A stretch of 64,000 nucleotides of DNA, from NCBI GenBank assembly GCA_038363925.1, contig JAQQWL010000008.1, positions 682,001-746,000 of the forward strand, given 5' to 3'. The DNA comes from Apiospora phragmitis. Lineage: Eukaryota; Ascomycota; Sordariomycetes; Amphisphaeriales; Apiosporaceae. Under the pieces are notes generated by a model, which did not search any database, was not told the origin of the DNA, and worked only from the letters and a program-made list of their open reading frames with translations. Of the stretch, positions 24,284 through 36,100 are shown piece after piece; position 1 is the stretch's first letter; the number at the start of each line of letters is the position of its first letter. Made by a program: the position numbers and the translations under genes.

Positions 24284-24814
24284 GGCCTTAGTATGTCACC
24301 ATGGTTCCCATCTCACAATGTTCGTAGATTTCGTTTATTTTAAACATAGTTGGCAAGTTGTGCGGAGTGTGTGGCAGGCGAGGATGAACTCTTAAGGCCG
24401 TTCGTTATAGGTAAAAACGTCGTAATAGTGAAATACTTTCTTCATACTATGGATGCTTGCCCAATAAACTACACGCCCACCCATGCTCCTGCCCGAGCTA
24501 CAGAGCTACAGCAGCTGTGTCATCGCAGCTCTCCAATTCGATTCGCCAATTGCAGCACACCATCACTACAAGCCCTGGAGCTTCTGGCATTTAGCGCCAA
24601 CTGCTAGCAGGAGTTAGCAGGGGAGCTCGGGCCTGGCAGGATGTTTTCCGACCTGCACCGCACCTAGAGTGTAGCAAAAGTTGAGAGCACACGAGCTTCA
24701 GACCCGCATTGTGAAGCTGTCGGTTGCTCAATTCGGAGACGTATTTTGACAACTCCATTGGGTCGGCGTGCCAAGGAACCACTGAACAGCAAGCCCTACA
24801 GATAGTCAGCAGCT
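24284..24814. promoter_or_regulatory. Bidirectional upstream region, two mitochondrial-type genes
   Basis: These 531 bp separate the starts of the cysteine synthase (-) and the NDUFAF7-like (+) genes and must hold both promoters. No individual element is identified with confidence. Confidence 0.5.
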
Positions 24815-26434
24815 ATGGACTCTCCCATAGTAACGCAGCTCTTCCGCCAACTGTTTCGGCACCGGGGCTGCACCTCGCAGCGCAACCTCGTGGCCTTGAG
24901 CTCGTGCATCCAGCATGGCCGTCGCCTGCAGCAGCAGAAGCGGTCCATGGCGATGAGGCACACCACCCGTGGTGTCAAGCCTTCCCAGAGGACAAACGAG
25001 AGCGATTGGCAACAGCGGACCGAGCTCTTCTCCCACGACATGACGGAAGAGTACAAGGCGTTCCCGACGGTGACAGCGAACGAGCTTCGGAACACGGACG
25101 GAGAGGCCCCGGAGAGTCAAGATGCTGATGCGTGATTTCGTCGAAGGTTTGTCTTCCCTGATATTCCCCCTTCTTTCCTCACTCGCACAGGTCATACAGG
25201 CGGGTTCGAACAGCGGGCTAATGCAACGAACGATGCAGACAGTTTATACAACCCCCACTACGGTTACTTCTCGAAGCAAGCCGTCATCTTCACGCCCGGC
25301 AAGCCCTTCGACTTCCCAGCGCTCCGCGATGAGCCCGAGTTCTACTCTGAGCTCGGTCAGCGTTATACCGAGTTTGAGGATGAGCTCGACTCGAAACTCC
25401 CTGCGCCTAACGACACGCGACAGCTGTGGCACACTCCCACGGAAATGTTTCGGCCCTACTACGGCGAGGCCATCGCGCGTTACCTGATGTCCAACTATAT
25501 CATGACATCCTATCCTTACCATGACCTGATTATCTACGAAATGGGTGCCGGACGGGGTACCCTGATGATGAACATCTTGGACTATATCCGCTCCGTCGAA
25601 CCATCCGTCTACGACAGGGTGAAATACAAGATCATCGAGATCAGTCCAGCCCTGGCTACGATTCAGAACTCACAGCTGTTAGCGACTGCCGCCAGTCGTG
25701 GCCATCTTGACAAGGTCGAGATCATCAACCGGTCTGTCTTTGATTGGGAGGAGCGTGTCCCGTCGCCGTGTTTCTTCATCGCCCTCGAAGTCTTCGACAA
25801 CTTTGCGCATGATGTTATACGTTACGACCTGAACACGGAAGAGCCCATGCAAGGGATGGTACTTATTACAGAAAACAACGACTTTTATGAGTTCTATGAG
25901 CCTGTACTTGACCCGGTAGCTGCCCGGTTTCTGCGTGTCCGCCACGCTGCCACTGGGGGCAGATACCCCGTGCCCTACAGCAACAGCAAGTTGATCCGGA
26001 AGCTCAAGCAGCAAATCCCCTTTGCTCCTAACCTGAGTGACCCGGAATACATCCCGACGAGGTGTATGCAGTTTTTCGACATCTTGGAGAAGTACTTCCC
26101 CGCCCATAGGCTAGTCACCAGTGATTTCCATACCCTGCCCGACGCAATCAAGGGCTTGAACAGCCCCGTCGTGCAGACGCGGTATGAGAGACGTATGGTT
26201 CCTGTATCGACGCCCCTCGTCCACCAAGGCTACTTTGATATCCTGTTCCCCACCGACTTCAGGATTATCGAAGCTATGTACGGAGTCATTACAGGAAAGC
26301 TGACGCGGGTCTTCTCACACGAGGACTTCATGCGGTCGTGGGCCTATGTGGAGGATACCGAGGTGCAGAGTGGCGAGAACCCGCTGCTGAGCTGGTACAA
26401 AAATGCCAGTGTCATGGTTACTGTGTCGAACTAA
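24815..26434 (+). CDS. NDUFAF7/MidA-family mitochondrial methyltransferase, one apparent frameshift
   Basis: SAM-dependent protein methyltransferase family; NDUFAF7 methylates an arginine of the NDUFS2 subunit during complex I assembly. Exon 1 is 24815-25146 and exon 2 is 25239-26434, with a 92 bp intron whose splice gives DFVEDSLYNPHYGYF. The N-terminus is Arg-rich and nearly free of acidic residues, as in a mitochondrial presequence. The SAM motif IIYEMGAGRGTLMMNIL lies early in exon 2. Exon 1 reads in one frame to ANELR (25090) and in another from RTERPRRVKML (25095 on). One extra base, probably one of the A pair at 25091-25092, explains this; without it the segment fits the family. This may be a consensus error or a real mutation. 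Fungi have more than one paralogue; this looks like the longer fungal type. Confidence 0.88.
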
Positions 26435-26669
26435 ATGGGTCATGTATAGACTACTACTGCTACTGTATACATGTAGCCTTGGAGAGCTGCTAATAGGGCT
26501 CCGACATGATTTCACTCAAATGTTCCTCTCACAAGGAATTGATGTAATCTTCGATGCAGTTCTAACACTCACTATGAGCATACTGAGATGAAACTATTGC
26601 TGAGAAACGTTGGCAGTCATACCCATACACATTTCTGTAATTTATAGGATTTCGCCACATAGGTATGTC

Positions 26670-28477
26670 TCACGAGGCCGCCGTGCACAGCCGACCATCA
26701 TCAAGCACGGTATACGCTTCGCTCCCGACCGCCGCCGTGGCATAGAACAGGCCCCGCGGATCCCACTTCCTCTTGATTTCTAGCAGTTTTGGGTAGTTCA
26801 CCGTGCCGAAGAAGGCCTCCTGGAAGTCGGGCTGTCGGAAATCCGCCTCGTTCATATAGGCCCCACTGCCCGGCGTCGCCGCCTCGATGATGGGCTGGAC
26901 CACCTCCGTCATTTCCCGCTGGGTGGCTAGCGCCTCGGCCCAGGGCGCTGTGAAGTTCCAGGGCAGGCTCAGCGTCGCGGAGACGATGGCTTCACGCCAC
27001 GCGGGCAGCACGGCGTTCTTGTTGTTGTCGCGACCGGGTCTTCCTCCAGAGTGGGCGCTCACATTGGTGCCAACGCCGATGAAGGTGACGCCCTGCTCCG
27101 CAAGGGCGCGGGCGGCACCCGAAAAATTGCCAAGCTGCGATCGCTGGATCAGACGGCCCCCGTACTGTGCCGTGCCAACCTAGATGTTGCCGAGTGGCAG
27201 AGGGCCCCAGTAGTGGGCGTAATGGTCGAGGTAGCTGGGGAATTCGGTGTAGTCGACGCTGTACGCTAGGCCCAGACTGTCGAGCTTTGCGAAAAAGGGG
27301 GCCATGACCCCTTCCATATGTGTTTGGGGCATGTCGTACGCGGTCAACGCGGGGATGTTGAAAAAGGAGCTCCCAAAGAAGTAGATGACCATGGTGCCCG
27401 CGTCGACTATGTCGGGCAATTGCTCGTGGAAAGCGTCAATGACGCTGTAGACCGCTTCACTGTCGGTAGTCGATAGCGAAAAGGAAAGTCCGCTGACGGT
27501 TCTGTCCGGGTGCGCCATGACCGTCACCGCCGTCACGATGCCGTAGTTCCCGGGCCCCCTCCGCTCAGCGCCCAGTAGAGGTCGGCGTTTTCGGAATGAG
27601 AAGCGGTCACCAATACGCCATCGGCCGTGACGAATTCGTACGCAACCGCTTTGTCCGGCGCGAGACCGAACCGCGTGCTCAGCGCCGAATGGCCGCCGCC
27701 TTGCAGGTAGCCGCCGGCGAGCCCCTTCGTCGGGCACTCGCCCGTCACGACCACCAGGCCCTCGTGGGCGGCCGCGTCGAGATGTCTCGAAGCCTTGGAC
27801 GCCGGCGCCTACTCTGAACGCTTTTTGGCCCGTAGTAAAGACGCCATCGTCGTCTTGCCAGTCGTCGATTAGTTCGATGTCTTTCAGGTAGTGCGTCCAG
27901 ACGGAGAGCGAGCCGGCCCCCGTCGAGCGGCCGAGGTAGTCGTGGCCGGTGTTCCGGATGACGAGGCGCACGTCGTTGTCTTGGGCGAACTTCACGGCGG
28001 CTTGGACGTCGGCCGGCCCCGTTGCGTTGACGGCATAGCGGACGTAGTTGCCGAGGGTGCAGGGCGTGTCCCGTGGCTGAAAGGGGTCGCAGCTCTGGTT
28101 GGCAAAGAAAGGCGCCATCACAGAAGAGGACGACTGCATGCTACATAGAGCTGGTTGTCAGCCAAATCAGCACCCTAGCAGTGGTTTGTGGTCTGGATCA
28201 CAGGTCTGATGTACTGAATGCCTGAGTCAAGCCACTGGTCCCGAAGACCGGCACAGGCCTGCTCATCGTAGGTGGGGTCGTGACATGGTGACCCGAGGGG
28301 CACGGTTGCGACGAGACGTCCCCCGACGGTGACATTGAGCCTCGTCCACGTAGCCTCCGAAGGCCAGCAAGCGTCACCGGGAAAGCACTTGCAGCTCGCT
28401 CCGGCGCCTACTGTCATGGCCCCGACCGCGGCAGCCGTCAAAGACAGCGACTGGGTAAGAAGAGCAACGCCTTGCAT
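26670..28477 (-). pseudogene. Secreted FAD-linked oxidase (BBE family), broken by stop and two frameshifts
   Basis: Homologous throughout to fungal secreted flavin oxidases of the berberine-bridge type. Exon 1 (28477-28215) carries a signal-peptide-like start and the conserved CFPGDACWPS. A 74 bp intron follows. The FAD domain shows GHDYLGRSTGAG with its flavin-linking His, and GECPTKGLAGGYLQGGGHSA with the expected Cys. The C-terminal BBE domain runs to 26670. Three defects are seen: a frame change near 27785 (one extra base), a compensating change near 27550 (one base short, beside a G/C run), and an in-frame TAG at 27180-27182 where relatives have a codon such as Gln (CAG). Downstream coding is still conserved, so the damage is recent or partly sequencing error. 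ATG 28477 is used as start. Confidence 0.85.
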
Positions 28478-28483
28478 GGCCAA

Positions 28484-29582
28484 AGTCTATTCAGTTCATA
28501 GCTTTGGTTAGTAAGACAATACAAGCTCAACCTCACCCCCATCCGAAGTACCAGGTAGTAATGACATACCCCAAATAAGCGGTAGGCACTTGAAATTAGA
28601 GTATCATGCGATGGCAACGAAATAGTCATGGTGTAGCTCATCCCAGGAACTCGGCGCTGCAGAATTTACATGTGGACGGGTTAATTGTAAGGCATATTAT
28701 TGCTTTTTATTATCGTCGGGTTAGTTTGTAGTTGCTATATGCTCACGTCATACGGGGTATCCCCTTGATGGCGAGTTTGCTGCCCCCCCCCCCTTGTTTT
28801 CCGTATTGTACGTCGGCAACAGATCGGCAGGGCCGTGCAAAACCGAAACAGGGTCAATTCAACTAATCAAAACAGCGCACCTAGCACATCGGACGTTGAT
28901 ATCGGTCCACCGATCACACTAAATTATCCTTGGGACGTACAATACGGAAAAACTAGGGGGGTGCAGCAAACTCGCCATTAAGGGGATAGCATGATAGCTA
29001 TCGAGGATACTCGGAAGTAACAGCCACAGCATATGTACTGCATATATACAATAAAGCATAATTATATTACCTGATTTATTATCTTCCCCCAAAAAGATAA
29101 GTTTGGACGCTTGAACATACTTCACTCTAGCGATGAGGTTTTGGTGCATCTCAGATCTTAGATATGTAACCAAAGATTGTAGAACACTCGTCTAGACTGC
29201 TCATGGCAAAACTCTGCTTTCCATATTGGCCTTTGTATGAATTACATGTACGGAGTAGTTTACCTGATAGCAATGAGGCTGTGTGCGTGTAAGTGAGTCC
29301 TGAATTGATGAAGTATTGATTGTGGAGCCTATTTCTGGTCAATTAACGCGTCAACGCGACTTTGGTCACGGGGCGGCCCTGAGCGCGCAGCGTGTGCCTA
29401 CTTTATTCCGTACTGTTACCCATTGCCTGTAAGTGAATTGGCCATTCAAAAGTCATATCTTCATACCATACTACCAGTTACTCTATAGGCCTCACCGTCG
29501 AGCATAGTAAGCCATTGGTCACATATTCATTTCTCTGGAAATCGTTATTTTGAATACAGAACAACACGATCAAATAGGCACT
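28484..29582. other. Intergenic with a MITE-like element
   Basis: About 1.1 kb of AT-rich DNA. It contains the inverted-repeat element at 28758-28988 and an 11-base C-run inside its left arm. No protein gene is supported. Confidence 0.55.
28758..28988. mobile_element. MITE-like element with ~55-bp terminal inverted repeats
   Basis: The left arm (28758-28814) and right arm (28934-28988) are imperfect inverted repeats. Both read, outside to inside, TATCCCCTT(g/a)ATGGCGAG, then TTTGCTGC, a C-run, TTTTCCGTATTGTACGTC. The arms match at most positions; the main difference is the C-run (about 12 versus 6). The central 119 bp has no open frame. Both ends carry a TA, as expected for the TA target duplication of Tc1/mariner-type transposases. 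At about 230 bp with no coding capacity, it fits a non-autonomous element. Confidence 0.78.
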
Positions 29583-30359
29583 ATGGCCATCATCAAGCGC
29601 AAACGGTCGGACTCGGAGCTCTCTGTCTCGTCATCCAGCGCCGGCTCCTTCAACAACTCGCCGCTGCGACCCGACTCTGGCGCGTCCCAGTTCGATATGC
29701 ATATGAAATCGCCGTTGCATTTCTCACATCGCGCGGTACCTGGTTATCTGCACAGCCGGACCATGAAGAGGTTTCGTGATTCGCGGCCGTCGCAACATGA
29801 GGTTCACGGTAAGCCAGACCCCAGAGGAGGCTTGCATTTCTCAAATGCCAGACACTAACTTCTCTACTTTTCGTCCAATGCAGAGCGAACACTCAACATG
29901 CTCTACAATGCTCAGAAGCACCAATCCCATGACGATGTCCACATGCAGACGACGCCGATGCAAATACAGCCCGCTGCCGCGCAGCATCCACATCATCAGC
30001 AACAGGCCCAAGCTTCGTTGCACAGCTTTTGGAACCTTCCAAATGCCAACAACGCACCAGCGACATTCAACAATGACATGGCGATGTCCATTGCCACTCC
30101 TTCCATAGACGAGCCGACGGACTGTGAGGACTGCGGGCAAGCGCTGCACGACACATTGGACGGCGACTCAATGGATGTAGATAGCGCCACAGACTCGGAC
30201 TGTGGCGCCTGCGGAAGCATGTCTGCTCGCATTGCTCCATAACCAATCTGGGCGAGCAGAGGAGGTGCCTTGGGTGTGCTGGGGAAGAAAGTGTGGGTGG
30301 GTGGTACTGGCTGGGCGCCGAATCCGGGTGCTGGCCGTATCTCTCAATTCCTCAGCTGA
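29583..30359 (+). CDS. Small conserved fungal protein with C-terminal Cys-rich motif, one apparent frameshift
   Basis: Two exons (29583-29808 and 29884 on). The N-terminus MAIIKRKRSDSEL, a Ser-rich stretch, and RTMKRFRDSRPSQHEV spliced to ERTLNMLYNAQ are the core of a fungal family I recognise but cannot name functionally. A His/Gln-rich centre follows. Near the end is DCEDCGQAL and then CGAC. As written the frame stops at 30242 after MSARIAP. If one base is restored near 30217 (GGAAG for GGAAAG), the frame continues with HVCSHCSITNLGEQRRC and CAGKK. That completes a CxxC zinc-binding tail as in relatives, and reaches a stop at 30359. I therefore extend the gene to 30359. Nuclear role is suggested only by the basic N-terminus and zinc motif. 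Confidence 0.8.
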
Positions 30360-30927
30360 GGGAGTGTGGGTGTGTGCCTTTCTATTTCAGGACGACGTCA
30401 CGTCTAATGTTGTACGGCATTCGACTTGGCTTATGATGTCGATTTGTTTGGGCTTATGGTGTTTGTATTAGCGGGCAATGGCGTTCCGGGCATTATTCTT
30501 GCGAGCATGAAGGCACTTGAGCTTGGTCTAGAGTATAGACATGCCATGATTATAGGATGTGATATCTATGGGCGTTGGGCCTAATTCCATAGGACACGCC
30601 TGGTACTGGGTGTAAGGTCGAAGAATAATTCAAAACATATCATCTCCCCAGTTTGACGTGTAAAGCTACAGTGCCAGGGGGGTTCGACGATGGGCCTGTC
30701 CCAGCTCGAGCTCCAGCTCCAGGGGAAGCTTAGCGGGACAATTTGTAATTGGCCCATAATTTCCCGGTCGCATATTGTAGGCAGAGAATCCACATCAGCT
30801 CCGAAGTCAAGAAGCCTTGCCAGCCAGCCAGCTTGCTGTAGCTGGACAACAACTTTCTGGAACTTCAAATCGAGTATATAACCTGCCGCGACCCGACCAG
30901 GCGGATGGCCTCCGAATATACCACACA
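30360..30927. other. Intergenic
   Basis: 568 bp between same-strand genes, the 3' flank of one and the 5' region of the next. No gene is supported. Confidence 0.45.
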
Positions 30928-32624
30928 ATGGCCTTTCTCGTCGGCAGTTCAGCGCCGCTCTCGGTGCAACGACTCGCCGTCCCGGCCGTCTGCCTGCTGA
31001 TCGCGTTTCTCGGCTACGGCTCGCAGGTGTTGTTCAGTCGGTCGCCCGACTTGGAACCCGGTCCCCTCACTCCCGCCCAGTCCTACACCTTCAACGCCCT
31101 GCTACTATGTCTCTGGTGGACATACTACAGGGCATGTACCGTCTGACCCGGGACGGTACACCTTCCCGCCCTCGATCACGAAACCGAACCACTCTGACGA
31201 CGAGGGCGAAAAGGCGGGCACGCAAGTCAAGAATAAAGCAGTTGGTGGAAATGATGGCTCGGCGATGAGCACTACTAGGAACGGAATATCGCAGAAACGG
31301 TGCAAGAAATGCCGGCTGCCCAAGCCCCCGCGCTCGCACCACTGCCGCATCTGCGGCCGCTGCATCCCCAAGATGGACCACCACTGCCCCTGGACCTCCA
31401 ACTGCGTCTCGCTGCAGACGTTCCCGCACTTCCTACGCTTCCTGGTCTACACCAACCTGTCGCTGTGGACCCTGCTCTACCTCGTCTTCCAGCGCTTCCA
31501 CGCGCTCTGGGCCAACCGCCACCTGCCGGCCTACCTGGGCCCGACGCTGTCGCAGCTGGTCTGGGTGACGCTGTTCGCGCTCGTCGGGCTGGGCACGAGC
31601 CTCGCCCTCGGCATCCTGCTCGGCACCACGCTGCAGGGCTGGCTCTTCAACACCACCATGATCGAGGGCTGGGAGATCGAGCGCCACGACGCCCTGCTCG
31701 AGCGGCGCCGCGGCGCGTTTGGTGACGGCGGCGGCGGCGGTAGTAATTACGACGGCGACGACGGCTACTGGGAGACGCGACGCGACGCTGACGACCCGGC
31801 CCTCCCTGCGCCTCGACCCCGTCGAGTTCCCCTACGACGTCGGCATCTTCGCCAACATGGCGCAGGCCATGGGCACCGCCAACGTGCTGCTGTGGTTCTT
31901 CCCGTTCGCGTCGGGGCCGCGCGTCGCTCCCTTTTCTACAGCATTACAGAGAGGAGGAGGAGGAGGCGAGAGGAATGGAGGAGAAAACGAACCTGACAAA
32001 ACGGGTTGGGAGTACGAGGAAAACGGCCTCAACGATAACGAGGGCCTGTGGCCGCCGCCCGACCCGGCCAAGATGCGGCACACGCGCGCGTGGAACAAGA
32101 AGCGCCGGCGCGACCTCGCGGCCGAGCGCGAGGCGTATGAGATGAATACTCGGGGTGGCGGCAGCAGTAACAACGCGGATGAGGTGCAGGCGTTCCGCCG
32201 GCGGCAGGAAATGGACATGCGGCGGTGGCGGCAAGGAGGCGGCAGCGGGCAGCAAGAGGCGGGCCGTATACTCGGCGAGCTGGAAGAGGTGGATGGCGGG
32301 GGCTACGAGTTCGTCGACGACGATCACTACAGTTATGATAATCAGGAGGATCAAGACCCAGACCCGGATCAGACCCTGCATCGTCTTGGCTCGCAGCGCC
32401 GCGGCGGGATCGTCGTGGATGAGGGCAAGTCCGGGTGGGTCAATGCCGACGGCGAGCAGCTGGGCGACTACGGCGTCGATGAGGATGCAGAGTTCGACGA
32501 CGAGGACGATGTTCTGGTTCATCCCGTTAATGAACAAGAAGAATCGCATGAAGATGACGATGTGCCCCTGGCCGAGTTGATCCGGCGCCGCAAAGTTCTG
32601 ACAAAGAACGGCGCAGACACGTAA
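30928..32624 (+). CDS. pfa4: Palmitoyltransferase PFA4 type (DHHC), two apparent frameshifts
   Basis: ER S-acyltransferase; yeast Pfa4 palmitoylates chitin synthase Chs3. The N-terminus has two hydrophobic helices with WWTYYRACTV, then DPGRYTF, matching PFA4. The cysteine-rich domain is RCKKCRLPKPPRSHHC then CGRCIPKMDHHCPWTSNCVS, with the DHHC catalytic Cys. Two more helices follow, then IEGWEIERHDALLE, EFPYDVGIF and GTANVLLWFFPFA, also PFA4 landmarks. The long C-terminal tail is acidic (many Asp/Glu) and ends PLAELIRRRKV. Two single-base gains are needed to link the three frames: one T near 31144 (between CTV and DPG), and one base near 31790-31805. With both removed the length is 564 residues, divisible by three. 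No intron could replace either shift. The gene is very GC-rich. Confidence 0.86.
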
Positions 32625-33170
32625 GACCTGAGATGGATATATATACATATAGATCAATCATGCACAACTGATGAATAGACGAATGAGTAAAATACCAAAA
32701 TGTTTCCTATATCAATACTATCTGTCTATGAAGCTACAGCTGATGCTTGAATTGGAGAAGCGTAGGGGCTGGAGCACCAACTAACATCCCCCCTTTCCCC
32801 TCGCCTCCAAACTTGTCGAAATTGTATATAATCTATGGAGAATTCGGCGAGGCATCTTCCTCGTTCCGCAAATTTTCAAACTTGCATAACGAGGCAATTG
32901 TTGCATTTCTTTCCTCGTTCCCCCTTGAATAGAAAGAAGAGCCAAACTCCCCAAAAAGTCGGGGCTCGAGCAAAGTGCCGCACAGCCTTTCTAATACTTT
33001 TTTTCCCAGGCTATATGCATAATGCATGCTCATGAATAACAAAAAGACAATTTTTCATCAAGTCATGGGTTCTTTCCGCAGTCGTCGTCCTTCGCTTATT
33101 TCCCCCAGGTTTCAAAGTCGTGGCACAAAAAGAATTTGAAGATTCATACTCTCTCTTCCACTCTCTTAAT
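32625..33170. other. Convergent 3' region
   Basis: 546 bp between the ends of the palmitoyltransferase (+) and myosin (-) genes. AT-rich, with no supported gene. Confidence 0.45.
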
Positions 33171-36100
33171 TTACCAATCATCTTCGTCCTCCCTCTTATG
33201 CTGCATCGCGTTCTGGCGAGCCTTCAGGGCATCGGCAAGTGAGCCCGCAATGCTCGGTGTCGGCGTGCTACTTCGACTAGTGTCTGATCCATTGTTCATG
33301 CTCATCGCCGAATCCCGCGGCCCTTGGAGCGTGGCAGGCTTTTTGCCGGCAGCGGGCCGCTTGGCCGGAGGTTGAGGGGGCTTTGGTTTTGCCTGCGCCG
33401 CCGCAGCACCGTTGGACGAGGGAGGAGGGGGGTGGTGCCCGAGGCGCAGGAGCAGGAGCAGCGACCTTAATTTCCTCAACATATGCCGCTGGTACCCACG
33501 CTTGCCCGGAAGCATTCTTGGCCAGCCACCAACCTGCGTCTTGTTAGCGTACAATAATTTCTTACACGAGGAGAGGGAATTGCTCACCATTGTTCTCCTT
33601 CTGTACGACCTCAATAATGTCGCCCGCCTTGATTGTCAATTCATTCTCCTTCTGTCCAGCGAAGTCGTAAAGAACCTTGGCCTGCATCTTGGCTTTCGCG
33701 GGTGGAGCAGGAGGCGGCGGTGGAGGAGGCATCCGGGCAGTTGAAGACGTGGAGTTTTGGTTCCGCGTATGGCTTGGGAGAGTGGTTGTGGCAGCAGCAG
33801 GCGTAGGGACGGGGCGCGGCGTCTGTAGCGAGGCTGGCCCCCGTTTCGTAGTCGACGAAGCTGCTGGCCGGGTGTTTTGGATTCGAGCCGGTCTTCCGTT
33901 CGGGCCACCAGGCTTGATGAGCTTACCCCGAGTGATAGGTCTCGGGGGTACAGGTTTACCCTTCGGAGTCGGCTTCGATGTTGAGTTGGGCGGCTCTCCC
34001 TGCTGGGTGTGCACTGTGCTACTTTTGTAAAAGTCGACAGGCTGCTGCGAGTCCTTAACTACCTTGATGAGCTGCATCTTCCCTGGCTTCTTGGCATACT
34101 CGATAGACTCGCCGATCTTGAGGCTGAAGCCACCAGGCATGCACCGTTGCATTTGAGTAAACAACTCCGTCTTCAAGACACAGTTCAGCAATGGATCGGG
34201 TTCTTGGGGAGAACCGACACCCAGAGAAAACCAGTCATCTCGGCACGTGGAGGTGCCAATGAACTTGATAGCCCCAAGAGGTATTTGGCGCTCAACGATA
34301 ATCTGCACTTGGTGGTTGACGAGGGCCTGGGCAACAATGTAGAACTTGCTGTTCGTGACGATGAAGATACGGGGACTCGGCTTGCTAGATCGCCCGAACT
34401 TGTGTTCCAAAACCTCTCCCCGGCATGTAAACAAGGCTTTCTCGTTGGTGGACATTTGCATGCCAGTGCGGATCTGGGAACCGGGTCCCGCAGCAGCATT
34501 GACACCAAGATAGTCGCCCAAGAACCGTCGCGAACCTAGCAAACTGTATCTGCGTCTCTCCTTGCGGCCCTGCAACACCTGGTGGCCCTGGTCACGGAGT
34601 TGTAGGTACTCGGCACCGGTTCGTTTCTTGCGGAAGAATCGCTGAATCCTCGTGGCAGATTCAGCTCGATATGCAAGGTACGCTCTCCACATTCTCTGAA
34701 TACGTGTGGCCATGTTGTGCCAGTATCGGTCGCGCATAGTCTCCAAAGCAAATAGTGTCTCAGGCGACTTGATGAAGGCTTTTGTGGTACCCAGCTGCCA
34801 TTCCTCTTTCGGTATGCTCGTATCCTTTAGAATTTGTTTGACAGCAGCCTCTTCGGAACCTGACCATGTGTACTCGCCCGCATAAGACGTCGCAGGCGAC
34901 AGCAAGAAGAAGCGCTCAACAAACTTTTCGAAGCTTTGACGGTAAGCAAAACCGGCACGGCGAATTCTAACGTTCTCCTGCAAACCAAGATATTTGATCT
35001 GATGCAAAACATTGGGGACGTTGTACTCGGTCGGCGACTTGTTCTCATTGGGCTTGATAGTACGGATGTACGAGGGCTGGCACTTCATCAATGTTTCCAC
35101 CAAGGCATTGGCCGAAGTCCTTATCCGGTCTCCGGCAGTGGGAGGCAGTTTCCTGTTATCCTGGTCGACTTGCTGAGGGAAAAGCATATGCACAAATCGA
35201 TTTTGGCTTTGCTGGAATAGGTTTTGAACTCCCTTGAGAAGTTGGTCCTTGTTCTTGTCAGTGATACCTTCGACAGTGTAGCTCACATCACCGGCGTAGT
35301 GCTTGATGATGAAGCTGCCTTGTCGGGGTGTCAGATGGGCGTGGCTCATGCCGTTGATACTCTGCATGAACGTGCGGTCACAGGCAGCCGGATCAGCGTG
35401 TGCCGTCTTGGTGGCATCCTTCATGGCCGAGAAAAGACCCACAGGTCGGATTTGCTCGATCAGATCGCATACCACCTTGTTGTCAAAGTATTTGATTGGC
35501 GTCCATTGGATCTGTTCTCGAGCGTATTCCTCCTGTTCGGCTTTCAGGGTCAACTGAATGAAAATCTGCTGTAGTTTCTCATTGACGTAGTTGATGCACA
35601 GCTGCTCGAAGCTGTTCTTCTCGAAAATCTCAAAGCCATAGATATCAAGAATGCCAACATTGTTGTCTGTAGCTTGTCTTGCCTTCAGCGATTGGTTGAT
35701 TCGAGCCACTATCCAGTCGAAAAGGTTGTAGTAGATAGCCATGGCCAGGGCATCACGGGTTGCGGTTGCTTGAGCGGCATTTGCAGGCGACTCGATGACC
35801 TCTCCGCTCCTTCGGGGTCAAAACTCGGATGGTAATGCCTTTGATCAGCGCTTCAGGGGTAACTTCAAGCAAATATGCCAAGAAGTCCACCACGCTCTGA
35901 TCGGCGACTTGAGCAAAGCTGTCGTCGCCTTCGATAAATGTTATGTTTCCAGTCCATAGGATAGCAGAGATCATGCGGAACACCTCATCCTGCTCCGCCT
36001 GTGTAAGGCCGATAATTCCCATGGCCTGTAATGTATCCTTGAACTCCGCCAAGTCGTCGATCCCATCGACATCGTAGCATTTTGACCGACTCAGGTAGGC

